Of a stretch of DNA of 64,000 bases, positions 38,606 through 53,600 are shown one piece after another. Below the pieces are notes generated by a model, which was not told the origin of the DNA, ran no database searches, and saw only the letters and a list, made by a program, of their open reading frames with translations. Position 1 is the stretch's first letter. Each line of letters opens with the position of its first letter. The translations under genes and the position numbers were made by a program. This stretch comes from Heterobilharzia americana (lineage: Eukaryota > Platyhelminthes > Trematoda > Strigeidida > Schistosomatidae). Location of the stretch: contig OX104127.1 in NCBI GenBank assembly GCA_944470555.2, positions 161,919,276 through 161,983,275 of the forward strand. Reading direction: 5' to 3'.

Positions 38606-41600
38606 ACTTTTTCAAAGTCGATGAAGCTAAGGTGAGGTAGAGAGTTGACTGCCATTCTATACTCTGTTCTATGATGATTCGTAGTGCAGCGTTGCAATTT
38701 GATCCGCATATGATTTGTTCTTCCTGAATCCACTCAGCCAGCCTGTTCCGGTCATAATTTTGAATCCATAGCATACCTTAGTCTCTCCAGGATGATGCGG
38801 CTTAATATTTTGCTTAAGGTGGACAGGAGTGGAGCATGCTTCCTCGCCAGTCCTTGCAAAGGCTTAGGTCTCCCTTTTCGGGAATTTGACAAAATAGCCC
38901 TTCTTCCAATCTCCAGGTACCTTTATTGCTAAACCTTCCAAACCTTCTGCAGTAGCAATGTGAGCACGTCCACTGTTGTCTCTGCGTCTGTTTTCAGTGC
39001 TGCTGGCAAAACTACATCTCGTCCTGCTCCTTTCACAGATTTCAGCAGTTTTATGGCATTCAGGACTTTTTTCGCAGGGCCTGTGTTCACTGGTAGTTCT
39101 GTCGTTGTTGGTGGTATTTCTGGATGAGTTGCAGGTGGTGGTGGATTCAAGAATTTTTTGAAGTGGTCAGCCCACTGCCTTTTTTCTTTCTCCTCTTCGC
39201 TAACTAGGTTTCCTTCACTATCTTTCATTGGTTTCATCTGCGTTGACCTCTTCCTGGATAGTAACCAGGTTATTTGACACAGTGTTGGGAAGTCACTGTC
39301 TCTACTACCTGCGGCTTGTTCTACTTCACTTGCAAGTGTGTCGTAGAAGTGTCCACTGTGTTTGCGCACACCCTTCTTCACTTCTTTGTCCAGCGTAGTG
39401 TTTTATAGGTTGTAATCAGTTCCTCTTTTCGTTGTTCATCACTGCACTGCACTGGTTCATCTTCTGCTTCACCATCTTCCGCTCCCCACTCTATCAGCTT
39501 CCATGTGTCCGTCGGAATCCGTTCCTTGTCTTGTTTCCTCTTTCTTCCTAGTACGGTTATGCAGGTTTCTTTCCACATCTCTTTCAAGAAGTTTCAGTGT
39601 TCTTTCAGGCCCGATCCTTCAGGGATGTTGCTCAACGTCACCCATTTTGTTCTGATGGCTGACTTGAAGATGTCCTTTGTAGTTTTGTCCATCAGTTTAC
39701 AAATCAAGAAAAAATTAGTTAAAAATCGACTTCTACGCTAAATATCTAATATTTAATGTCACAACGAGAATGATGATGTGTTCAAAAAGACTATCTCCTC
39801 GAAGTGAACGGGTATCTTTAACCTTCCTGGAATAATTGACACACTCAGTTCATAGAATCAAACGATACTGATATTTCAGTACAAATTATACTTTTGAACT
39901 ATATTCGTGAAACAAAAAGACAGAGAGAATCGGAACATCTTATTCCTTACTGAGTATGAAGTGTTTGACGAGAAAAGCATAAATGTTGTATATAGCTGAG
40001 GTAGTTACACAAATGTGTAAATATGAAAGCATTTCATCAGAATATGCATCAAATTCTCTTAATCTTACCATACTGAACAACAGATTTGATTGGTTTCAAT
40101 AATGCTTCAATGACTAAGGTATTATTATAATGGATTTTATAAATCGAATATAAAATATCAAAGCCACAATCCATTGTAGCGATTCCTTTTTGTTTATTGA
40201 TAAATTGTAAAGCGAATTCCTCTGAAATAAACCGTAAGAAAAAGTTTCGTATGTTAAAAAAAACGCTTGTGACTAAATGTAAGGATGATAAAGTACCGCT
40301 GTGTATAATAGTCAATAGATCATACATATTTTTTGGCATAACTACATTGCAATGAAGGCACGCTGGCAGGTATAATATAAAAAAACACAACTATCTTTTC
40401 ATCCCATTAACATGTACATGATTATGTACTGGTGTTCACTCTAAAGTCTAAACACAATATTCATCGGTGTTTTCTCATCAACTAAGCTACAAACAAGATC
40501 CACTTTTCTACGGATCCCATGGAGTTTAATCTTTCTTAATGTTTAATATAAACAATGAAATGGGTTACTCGTTATTAGCCATGTAGTGTATGTTGAAAAT
40601 TTTGAGGGAGTTGTGGAGATTTGGAAATATTTCAAGTTGTTATTCATCGTAGACTGACATCACTTGGAGGAACAAAAGAAACCAGGGAGCACTGTACAGC
40701 TCTTTCGTCCAACTAGCATGCGACTCCTCAGCAGTGCACACCCACGACCCCACCAGCTAGGGACTGAACCCGCTACCTTCAGGTTCTGTGGCCAGCGCGT
40801 TACCATTAAGCCACTGGGTCAGAATTCAGTCGTCCATATTTCCAACTTGTGTCCCATACTAGGACGAAACAGCTGTCCAGTGCTCCTAGGTTTCCTTTGT
40901 TCCTCCAATTGATGTTAGTCTATGATGAATAACAACTTGAAATATAGTTTATGTGTTCGTTGGAGTTGTCATCCATTGAAAAATTGTGATTCAACCTAAC
41001 CCCTTATGAAAAATAATCCCGTTTCTAAATTTCAATAGATTCACATTTTTGTGCTATATGGTGTCTTCCTTAACATACAGTTTTTCTATGTATAGTAATG
41101 ATGGGTAGTGGCTAGCAGTAGAATCCAGGATGTGCATTTCGCCTTATTTGGGACTCACTCGTCAGCTGGATGTACCTGCCTCCCAGTGAGTAATGCTCTT
41201 CCCATTGGGATTCGAACTCTGGAGTGATCGCTTGAAACGTCAGAGCGTTATCCACTACACCACCGAACCACGATAGTCACTTCTTGTGTGAAGGGTATAG
41301 TTTTAGTATTATTGCTTGTATTACACCATCGTTGATTGGACCAAATTGATCAATATCTGTTGACATATGGGCTCTTATGCGGATGCCTCGATATTGCCTG
41401 TCTTTTTAACTATGTATAGTTATGATAATTTTCCTCTGATGACTAACGTAAAATTACAATCGGCAAGAAATGAAAAGTAAATGTTCCTACTGAAAGTTAT
41501 CTCCCTTAATAACACTAATTTTTGTCAACACTCCAGTTGAATGTTTGAAAATGAAATATCAAGTGGAAACAAGTTTATATTTAAGGCAACTGAAAATTGG

Positions 41601-44600
41601 AAACACCTAATCATCCTGCAACATCTTTAAACATATCTTTATGTCTAGAATATAAGTAATAACACCAAACGGGGTGAAGAAAAACGAGTGGATATATAGA
41701 TATTAGCTAATTGAGAAATCATAATGAAACTCATATGTATTTTATATGTAAAGGTAATCGATAACAGGCCACCTGCTTAGTAACTGGATAAAAACATAAA
41801 GAAACGAACTACTTCCTACCTTATCACAGTTAGCCGAAATTTTAAATAGCTGTCTATCGAAGAGTATCAAGGGTACCTTTTATTCTATTAGACTGAAGTT
41901 GATATTCTGGAGTTGTCATTTGATTCAACAGTATGTGAAGGATAGGTTACCGCGTATATATACATCTACTTGTATCTATAAGTTCACATGCTTCTGTCGT
42001 ACTGACTATATTAAACTTTATAAATCGGCCTACCAAAAACGTGTTGCGGAACACTTCCCGGTTTGGCTTACCAAAGACGAGCAAAACAAAACAACTACAT
42101 CCATATGTGAACACTTAGTGGAGTTAGATCATTCAGCTCCTCAAGTTTCATTTTTCAGGTAATTTACAAAGTTAAATGAATCTACTCCACATGTCCATCT
42201 TTCCACCATTTACCCATAAATTAAGCAATAGCTGTTTTGATACTTGTAGTTTACCCTTTGATGTACAGGCTTGAATTGCTCGATTTCTGTTAGTAGATGG
42301 GCTCTTATGCGAAACCCTTGATACTACGGGATATTTGTGATGCTGCATCCACCTTGTTTGTAAGCAGTGGAATCCAGGGTGCACTGTTCGTCCTATTTGG
42401 GACTCGTCAGCTGGGTATACTTGCACTCCAGTGGTTGTGGTTCACAGTGAGACTCGGAATCGGTACCCACTACTTCAAGGGCCACTGGGGCATGATAGCC
42501 ACTCCTTGTGCAAAGTGTATCAGTTGTTGTTTTATTACTTGAAACTTCCCATCACTATACAGAGTCGAATTGCTGGACTACTGTTGACAGATAGGCTCCT
42601 ATGCAGGTACCTCGATAATGTAATGGTGGCTCCTTCTCAAGTAGACTTCTGGATAATGCTTTGGCGTTTGAAGCAACGGGTTTAAGTCTCAGTGGGAACA
42701 ACATCAGTCACTGAAGTGCAGGTATATCCGACTGACGAGTCCCAAATAGGACATGTTTAGCATCCTAGATTCCACTGCTAATCACCAAGATGAAAGCCAA
42801 AACTATGCATTCAAAAGGGTTCTTTGAAACTTCTTTCTCTACTTTTAGTCTGTTTGTTAGAAATATCACACAGTGAAGGGACAGTATCATTTACTGGATA
42901 ACGTTTCGGACACAATTTGTTGTCCATATTCATATCAGGTAACTAACTCCACAACTTCGAGACAGAGTTCAATTAGTTCTCATTATCTCTCCTTCTCTGT
43001 GATGACAAGGACAGTAGAATTTTCCATATATCTGGGACAGGTACAGAATCATTTCGATTGCCGCATATATTTGGTGTTAATTCGATAAACAAAGATTCAA
43101 TCGGTTATCACTCTCTCCCTCCACCCAACTAAGTTAGTTTTCAACACTGTCGCCCTATCCCACCCTACTATGTGATTGTGTGTCATCGCATGCAGAGCTA
43201 TAGCCGAGATCTTTTCTAGATTTCTTATCTTATTATTCTTTCTCTACATCGGCCTTTATTTTGACTAGTTTGCCAAATTGATTTCACTTCAGTTTAATTA
43301 TCATCATTTTTACTTCTTTAAAAGCACATGATACTTATTTCACCCCCTGAAATCAATTCGTTCTTTATTCAGTGACCCATTTTCTATTTCTTCCACTTGA
43401 ACAAGTCCCACCATTATAAACACTGATTATATCATGACTGAGCAACATTTTAATGCATTTATCTGATACCTTATCGATAATAATAAAGTCATTGAAAAGA
43501 AATATTTTTTCGCTGATAAAAATCTTTTTAGAAGTAGTATTCATCATCGACTGACATCAGTTGGGGAACCACTGAAAATCTGGGAGCATTAAACACCTGC
43601 TTCGTCTAACTAGTATGCAACTCCTCAGCAGTACGCACCCAAGACCGGGCTAGGGACCGAACCCAGGACCTTCAGGTTTCACGGTGAACGCATTAAGCAT
43701 TCAGCCACTAAGTCGGTTTCCAATGGTTCACAATTTTCAACTTCTGTCAATTCACGACATAACATGACTATCACCCAAGGTCTTCAGTTAGCATCCACTT
43801 CACTTCCGACTGGTTGACTCCACAGTTCACGGCTTCTCATTAGACCTTCGTGATATCCATCTGGAAGTAAGTGACTAGTGAGCACCATAGAGTAATGTAT
43901 TTTTTGAGATGAATGAGGATTTTTTAACTTAGGTGATAGCCGCGCTATGTCGTGAATTGACAGAAGTTGAAAATTGTGAACCATTGGAAACCGACTCAGT
44001 GGCTGAATGCCTAATGCGTTCACCGTGAAACCTGAAGGTCCTGGGTTCGATCCCTAGCCTGGTCTTGGGTGCGTACTACTGAGGAGTTGGATACTAGTTG
44101 GACGAAACAGGTGTCCAGTGCTCCCAGATTTCCAATGGTTCCCCAAATGATATCAGTGCATGATGAACACTATTTCTAAATTAAAAAATCCCTATTCATC
44201 TCAAAAATCGTTTTGTTTATACCCAATATTTTTCACTGCTTTTCAACTGACTTACATAAACTCTACACTCGTTATTTTGATAAGAATCCATTGTGCTGTT
44301 TTATATTCTTGTAAGAAAAGTAGCTGGAGAAAAACTCTAAGTAAACTGCTCAAATTAAGTGTTTGAAAACTTTCATTTTCACATCATAACTAATTGATGT
44401 AAATTGAAATCTCAGTCTTATTCTGATATATACTACAATCAAAATGTGACGAATGTCATTGATTTTACGTGCTTACTTTTATCACTAATCAAATTGTTGT
44501 TTTCTGTAGGACTTTGAATTTAATATACAATATTCATAGAAATTATTGCGTATGGATTCATGCAACCTGATAACCTAACGGTTAAACTATACATAAAATT

Positions 44601-47600
44601 TCTAACTATTTTTCATCCAATTTCCCTTACTAACATCAATTTTACTAGATAGACAACTTACGAGAATTTCTATTTAAAGCCTTGTGCACACTCCTAACAA
44701 AAAGCCAAGTAGCCTCTTTCACCTATCTAGGCAGCACTGTTTCAACTACAGGCAGCACAGACGAAGACGTCAAAGTTGGGATCGGAAAAGCAAGACAGAC
44801 GTTCATCAACCTGATACCAATGTGGAGATCTTCTGCACTCAGCATAAAGCGTGAACAACATCCAAATTTTCAACACCAATTCAGTCAAGTTAGTGCTTCC
44901 ATGTGGTTCAGAGACTTGGCGCGTCACGAAAGGCATTTTCAACAAATTATAGATATTCATCAACAACTGCCTACGCTGGCTCGTTACTGAAGTTCAGATG
45001 GCCAGCAAGAATAAACAACAAGAAACTCTGCCTGGCAACGAACCAAAGAAGCAAGAACCTGTCACCCAGCAAATATGCAGAAGGAAGTGGAAATGGATTG
45101 GATTGGACATACACTGAGAAGACCATTCGGGGACATCAGGCATCAGGCAAAGCAGTCGAGTGGAACCCAGATGAGAAACGACGAGCTGGGCGTCTGAAGT
45201 GAGGGTGACATGGAGGAGATGGTATGAGGAAGAAATGAGAGCTTGTGGTCTGTCGTGGAGTCAGGTTCAAAAGTTTTCAGAGAAGAGAGTGCACTGGAGA
45301 TGTGCTACTGAAGCCGTATGTTCCACTAGGAACCCAAGGGACAACTAATGATAACAAAAAGAAATATAGTGTATAATTTGAAGGAAGGTCAAGGATCGAT
45401 TCTATTACAAAGGGGCATATTCCAAACAAAATATAACATTTAACAAGACAGCATTTTTTACAAATATCTATTTAGGTCTAGTTAGAATTCACTGATTACA
45501 TTTAATACTGTTGACTGTCAAAAGGCTGGGAATGGTAAACATGAATTTAAACATTTTCGATAAAGTGTCAACTAAGTATAATTCTTATAGAAAAACTAAC
45601 TGAGAATAGTTAAGGGAACCAAAGCTTAATTTCTAGCATACATTATGCGAAAAAGCACACTAATAGTCCAGTTCATTAGACTTTCTTGTTTCTGCAATCC
45701 TCTGTAAAGATAATCAATATTCAACAATCAGCAGACTTTATGATGGATTCTGACAATTGTTACACTGTTGATAGCAGCTATACAATGACATAATTTCAAA
45801 CAGAATTCAAAATGTTTACAATGTGATCAAGTCATCTGTTCATTAATACATATTTCCAGACTGTACAAAGGTGAGTTCATAGGGTTTTTTGTACACAAAT
45901 AAATATTTACTGAATGGCTATTCAGTACACCTAATAGCTTAATGTTATGCCTTATTCAAATAGACCGGGACAGTGGAGAATATTTATAGCTCAGATGGAT
46001 GGTCTTGGTTGTTTTGTATTCTCTAAGCTGTGTTGTCTAGTCCTGAAGATTTCATCGTCTTTGCTTTGATAAAGTGGTTTGTGATTGGTTATTTCCTTTG
46101 ATTGTTGTGTCATTGACTGTACAGCCTTTCTTGTTGACTGTTCCTCTGCTTCACCTCTCACCTTTCTGTCGTTTATCATTCTTCTCGTTCGTTGGTAGAT
46201 TGAGCCTATGTCTATACATCTACTGACTGCTGACTGACCTGGATGTCAAATTTCTAGGAATTCTCTGATATTCTTTATGTTTCCTGGGTTCGTTTCCTTT
46301 CAGCTTTAGGTGTTTGTCAGTGTGACTCACTAACTCATATAACTGCCAAATAGGATGGTACACATCTTTGATAACTAAACAGTACAAGGTAGAGATTTGT
46401 GTCTTACAGATAAATCTGATTTTAGCATCTAGATGACAAGCATCGTTGTGACATAGAAGCAACGGCATTCATGGATTTCCAGTCATTACTGACCAACTAA
46501 TGAGACAGTGAAATACATTTATGAACAAAAATTGATTAAATGGGACTATGATTGAGATCTGTGATACAAGACTCTGAACGGAGTACCAAGAATGAATATC
46601 ATGTCAACCAAACCATCTTTCTGAAATCAAAGAAGGCGTGTGACAGCTTGTGGATCGTTATCACTGAAATAACGGCAACCAGTGATGTTCATCAGAGATA
46701 TCTAAATTTCCGTTTCTCATTTAGCCGTGTTATAGGTGTACTGACAAACTGAATACTGATGACCCTCAACTTCTCACGAATTGATTTAAAGTTATCCAGA
46801 TGAAGTAATCTTGTTAGGCGAAGAAGCTTGCAAAAAAATAGTCTTTTGAATACCTTCAGCAAAATTTCAAGTAAATTTCATTTGCCTTGAATATAATTTA
46901 TTCTTCAACTTCTGTTATGCATTGAATGTTAGTTTAAGAAAAAGGAGTAAAAGGATGGAGTGCATTCACAGTTTTACTCATCTAGAAAATTGTACCCACC
47001 ATAACAGACTGGAGAGCAACTAATTTCATCTTGTCGAATCTTGAGGGCTGACCGAATCCTATCGATCATTTTTTGCAATGTGGCGTCCAAGCTAGGAGGC
47101 TCAGCGTCACGGTGAATATCAAGAGATGTTAGATGTTTGGAGGCAATCGGTTTTGTGCTCGTTGGCACTCGTCACCAAGGCATATCTCCTGCCTCGAGAG
47201 ATTCAAATTTTCGTCATCCAGTATTTCAGTCACTGACGTCACCTCTGAGCTATTTGGGTTATGACTGACCTCCCGTAGGATTGTGTTACATACACTGAAT
47301 GATCACTGGAGAGAAAGCAATTTCATGTTGTCTAGTTCTGTGTGCAACCACGCCTGGTTAACTAGTTCACTAGTTACTAGCCTGTCCTAAGCCCGGGTAA
47401 AGAGGAAAGGTTTGGCATACGGCTAGCAACCTTAACCCGGAAAATCAATCCAACCCCTACAGGAACTTCAAAGCAGAGACAAAATATAAAAAACTAAAAC
47501 GAACTTATTCCTCGCTAGAGTCGGGGAGACGAAATGACGTTGGTTGGTGAAAGCCACAGCAAACCCAATTGGCCGATGAGCCTTCTCTTCTCTCGATGAA

Positions 47601-50600
47601 AGCCAAAATAAGAATAGAAACATGGGATATCCGCACCATGTATGAACCTGGCAAGGATGCCCAGATTGCAAATGAGATGAGGAGATATGGCAAAGAAGTG
47701 GTAGGAATCTGTGAAGAATCTGCAGATCGAATGGAAGTGGACTCTCAAAACTGTCAACTACTGAGGAGTCAATTATCTACTCCAATATTGTCACACAGAC
47801 GACAACCACGAGAACAGCACACTGAGTTGTCCAGTGGCCATCATCATGTCCCCAACAGCATCGAACGCTCTCTCTGTCTCTCTCTCTCATACAGTGGGAA
47901 CCAATCTCCTCCTCCAGGATCACCATCATGACAGCAAGATTCAACTCGAAAGGAGGGAGAGTCACAATGATACAATGCTACACTACACTACACTACAGTA
48001 GGCTACGCTATGCTACACTATGCACCTACAAATAATTCAGGTGAAGAGAAGAAGGAGGGATTCTACAGACAACTGTAATCAGTACAGGACAAGACACCAC
48101 TCCAGTTGGTGACATCAAAATCCTAATTGGTGGAGTGATATGAATGCGAAAGTGGGAGTGGAGAACACAGGAAGAGAATTCATCATGGATCGAGAAGCAT
48201 TTGGTGAAATGAAGGAGAATGTAGAACTGTTTGCAGACATCTGCGCATTTAATGACTTGGTGATTGAAGTCAGTGTGTGTAAACACAAGGTTATTCACAA
48301 GGCAGAGACATGGATTTCACCAGACACCAGGACGCACTACACTAGAAATCAGATCGACTTCATTTCAATGTGAAGAGAGTGGAGACGTCACCTTCTGGAT
48401 ACAAGATCAAGAAGAGGAGCAGATGTAGATTCACACCACTCACTATCTAGTATAATGAATTTTCAAAATCAGGTTGAAAGCTTTCACAGAAGTTAATGAC
48501 AGACATCCAGAATGGAAACTGAGGGAAGAAACCAGAAAGGATATCTTCACGTCATCCATCGTAACAAAATGGTAGACATTAGGCAACATCCTTGAAGAAA
48601 CCTGTGTGAATGAATACTGGAACTTTTTGAAAGAGATGTAGAGGGAAACCTGCATAACCGTATTAGAAAGAAAGAAGAAGCAAGACAAGGATTGGATCTC
48701 GACGGACACATGGAAGCTGATAGACGAAGGAAAGTAAGACAGCAAGACCAGCCTTCATTAATCTGAAATCGGTGTGGAGATCTGCACTCAGCATAACGCG
48801 TGAACAACATCCGGATTCTCAACGCCAGTCCAGTCAAGTCAGTGCTTCTATATGATTCAGAGACTTGGCGCGTCACGAAAGGCATTTTTAACAAATTACA
48901 GATATTCATCAACAACTGCTGCCTACGCTCACTCAATACTGAAGATCAGATCAGATCAGATGGCCAGAATAATGAGAATAAGCAACAAAGAACTCTGCCT
49001 GACAACCAACCAAGAATCCATCACCCAGCAAATATACAGAAGGAAGTGGAAATGGATTGGATTGGACATACACTGAGAAGACCATTCGGGGACATCACGC
49101 GATAGGCCAGTTGCTCGAGTGGAACCTAGACGGAAACGACGAGTTGGGCGTCTGAAGTGAGGGTGACATGGAGGAGATAGTGTGAGGAAGAAATGAAAGC
49201 TTGTGGGCTGTCGTGGAGCCAGGTTCATAAGATTGGAGAGAAGAGAGTGGAATGTCGACATGCTACTGAATCCTTATGTTTGACTAGGAACCCAAGGGAC
49301 AAATAATAAAATATATTAATAGTTCTGTCCGCTGATAGGAGTCTGTCGATCATTTTACAATAGTAATTTTAATGTTATTTAGTTACTCCATACAAAGATC
49401 AGTAGAATTCCCTAGATTTTGAGACATTTCGACTGTCAACAAATTCTTCCCTAATGAATATAGTTTTTTCATTGTTAATGAAAAGGAGAAACAGCCAAAA
49501 ACGATGACATTGGGTGGCGGTTTGTGCTATATCGTGAGCTAACAGAAGTTGGAAATATGGAGCATTGGATTCTGACCCAGTGGCTCAATGGTAACATGCT
49601 GGCCACGGAACCTGAAGGTCGCGGATTCGATCCCTGCTGGTGGGATCGTGGGTGCACACTGCTGGGGAGTCCCATACTAGGACGAAACAGCTGTCCAGTG
49701 CTCCCAGGTTTCCTTTGTTCCTCCAAATGATGTCAGTCTTCGATGAATAACAACTTGAAAAACGATATTGTTTTTTTAATATATTTTTATTGTAAGGAAG
49801 AAATAACACATCACTCACCTGATAAATGTAATACAACTTGTAAGCATAAACATATATTCCAGATTGTGTTTGGAAAATCTTTAAAATTCAGAAGCCCTTG
49901 TAATAACATTGGAATTAAACTGTTGTATTCCATAATATGCTTAACTGCTAGATCTTTAAATGTAAGCAAAAATATGAAAAGGTGATTTCTTTAAGTTTTC
50001 AAACTATAGAATGATTGAGTGAATGAATTAAAAGTAAACGATAGTAATAATCTGTTTGATTGTGACTAGAAGAGGTTGAACAATTCGATCAAATAAAACA
50101 AGGGAGAATTACAAGTATATTAGTAAATGCAATTACTTGTATTACACCGTCATTGATTGGACCGAATTGATCAGTCTCTATTGGTATATAGGCTCCTGTT
50201 CGGATGCCTCGATATTGCTTGTGTTTTAATTATGTATAGTAATGATGAGCAGTGGTTAGAAGTGGAATCCGGAGACTGATCAATTCGGTCCAATCAACGA
50301 TGGTGTAATACAAGCAATAACACTAGAAAACTATACCCGTTACACAAGAAGTGGCTATCGTGGTTCGGTGGTGTAGTGGATAACGCTCTGACGTTTCAAG
50401 CGATCACTCCAGAGCTCGAATCCCAGTGGGAACTGTATCACTCACTGGGAGGCAGGTACATCCAGCTGACGAGTGAGTCCCAAATAAGACGAAATGCACA
50501 TCCTGGATTCCACTGCTAGCCACTACCTATCATTACTATACAGATATTAGTGAATAGTAATAACTAATACACGTTGTACAGGAGGTAGCTACCAAGCCTC

Positions 50601-53600
50601 CTTGGCTTGCTGGATAACGCTTTGGTGTTTAAAGCGACGGGCACGGGGAAAAAAATCACTCATTGCAGTGGAAGTGCATCCAGCTGATGAGTCCCAAATG
50701 GGACGAAATGCGCACCCTGCCTTCCTCTGCTAGTAAAAACCAAGTAAATTAACATTAAGGCAGTATCAAGGCATCCGCATAGGACCTAATACATCAACAG
50801 AAGTCGAACAATTCGGTCGAGTAAAACAACGGTGAATTACATATATATCAGTAAACAGCAACAAATCATCATAGTTTAACATCATGAAGTACATTGAAAA
50901 GACAGTCGTCTTTTCAAGTAAAAGTGTATATGTTCATTTCAAATGGACCTTCGATGCTGAAAATAGAAAGGATCATTTACAATCACTTAACCTTATATAT
51001 ATATTTAAAATACGTGTAAGCTTTTATTAACAGTTATGAAGTGCAAAATACTTCGAAACTAATAATGGATATTGGCTGCTATTGGAATCTAAGATGTACG
51101 TTTCGTTTTATTTAGGACTTTTAAGCCGGACATATCAGCATCCCATTAACGTTTGAACACAGAGTTATCGCCTAGGTTAATAAGTTTGGATAACCATTCT
51201 TTAAACAGTGGATACAGTTTGACGTTTGTTTACTTATATTATGGTTTAAAATATGTTCCTTTTCTCTGAAAAGCAAACAATTCGTTTTTTCTTTTCACTT
51301 ACCACAAAGTTCTTTTATCAATTAGAATATCTCAGGTTGCCTATTTTAGTAGAATCACATTCACAGACAGTGTTCATGACTATATTTGAAGAAAGACTTT
51401 ACTTCAAGAAGGTTGAAATCAAAGATTTTCGATTAATCTAAGACTATATTTAAAAATACTCAACCAGTGTTGGTACCAAGGTTTCACTGAAGGAAATCTC
51501 TCCAAATCATTCATTTTCAAGGCCATTGTGATAATAACATCCACTATTGTTCTTTCTTCTGATTTGGTCAGCTTTGGCTAAATTCTCCAGTTTTCTTTGG
51601 ATATAGTGTTAAATGAATGAACTATATTTTGGTCTACTGGTTGGTAAACACTTTCGTCGTTGGGTAATTCTTGTGCCTTTTGAACACCATCCATTCCCTT
51701 CCTTTATCCTATGATAATAGTACAATTTCCCTGTCTATCGTTAGCTACGGAAGTCCATTTCATTCTTTTTTGTTTAGTAAATGTAGATTTTCTTTGATTT
51801 TCATTAGTGGTTAAACTAATTGGTGTAGTTCCTGTTGTTGCTCAACATTTAGTCATGAGGTTTTTTTCGACGTAAACTCCTAAGAAGAGTAGATGTCTAA
51901 CTTTTTTACATTTCCGGTGTTGTAGTTTAATCACTTCCGAAGTATATTCTAAACCATGGTGGATAGTAAACTTTCAGGAAGATTCACAATGCATGTATCT
52001 TTTAACTCCTTTTCTTTTGGTTATGACAGCTTCAGTAACTTATTATTTAACTTTTCCCTCTTTTTCTCATCTTTGTTCTAAGTTGTTATACTGATAAGTG
52101 TTGACAACTTACTTAACGTATCTACTACCATGATTGGTTCCAATATTTGTTGTTGAGCTGCGATTACGCTTTTGCATTTGACTAATCTTCCGTGTGCATC
52201 CGAGACGTACCATTCTACTGCCACATTTTTATGCAGTCTTCCGTCCATTAAAACAGTTTTCAAGTGGTCTATATCTAATGCATTTTTTCTACGATGTTCC
52301 ACACTAAACATTGGAGCAGAAAGAAAAGCTAGATTCTGATGGAAGCTCTCCCACTTCTGATCACAAAGAAATGTGTCACGCTCGAAAACGTTTGAAATGA
52401 TGGAAAAGATTTGTAGCTCAGGATGAGGATAATGATAATTCTGTATCCTCTGAGATTTAGTATTTCGTCATGAAAGATATACAAACAAAGAAAAGTAACA
52501 CACATAGGACTGCCAGTATCAGGAATGGTTGTTGAAGTAGTGGTGCAGCGGTTGCAATCATTATTCATCAAGGTAATTCAAGTAATTCACTTCAAAAAGA
52601 AGGAGGAATCTGATAACAGAATTCCCTTACTAAATGTACTCATCAGCATAACACATAACAGGACGTAACAAACTCAAGTGTAAAGTCATACACAGTGGAC
52701 AAATTTTAAATTAAAACACCAACCAACCTGAAGTTCATTAAAAATATCGAGTACAGACACTATTCTCAAGAGCCAAAACACACTGCCGCACTATGGTACT
52801 ATGGAAAGCCGAAGAAAAATATCTGTACAAAGTTAATGATTAACTACTCAATTGTATCATTAATTCACCTTTAATGATTTGTATATTAACCAAACGGAAG
52901 ACAAGGCAATTACCTAAAACCAATAACCATGTTACTCCATCCTATAGCAAAGATGCCTCAGAAACTGTCAACCGATTGCCTCGTCTCTTCTGGATTGGAG
53001 TAGCACACAAACCAATAAAATTAATATAGATCATGTAATGCAAACGAAAGAATTCTATGCGAAAAAAGATAAGGAAAATGTAACATGCTAAATCATTCTC
53101 AAAGATTGTTCATAGCAGTATGTTAGACAGTCCAGCTATCGAATTGCTCAAAAAATTCATGAATACCAACCAGCAGGAAAGTGATATGACGCAACCACCT
53201 TAGTTTCAATGCACTCAGATAATCACAATCATAAATTTGACTGAGAAAACGTGAAAATCCTCCAAAAAGAGAAGTTGTAAAAGCATACCATTCCAACTAA
53301 AAGTCAGTCAACAGACATGTAATCTACTTCAGCAGAAACCGGGCCATCTATCAACCAACGGCAAATTGACCAGGCAAATCATTAATGAAGTGTAATAACA
53401 TGGTAAAAGGTAGCACAATCACAGTTTGACGAATATTCTCTACCAGTACCACCGAGTAAAATTTAAGGTCGAAGAGGTCAAAATCTCATCCCTAACTTAC
53501 AATTGGACAATATCCAAGGTCAAGAAAAATACTATCTTGACATATTCATGTAACAGTCGAATATGTTTCACTTCTGTATGAAGTTAGTGGTAAATATGTC

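Noticed and set aside
38514..38774. Protein with a long Ile-Tyr repeat
   Set aside because: It is the (TA)n microsatellite read through into RTE sequence.
44652..44680. Minus-strand micro-exon of about 30 bases
   Set aside because: Bracketed by TTGTTAG and GTAAGT, but the phase needed by neighbouring exons gives a stop and one edge is the RTE insertion border.
50340..50440. tRNA gene candidate in family A head
   Set aside because: Same A/B box pattern in all family A copies; it is a tRNA-derived promoter region, not a tRNA.
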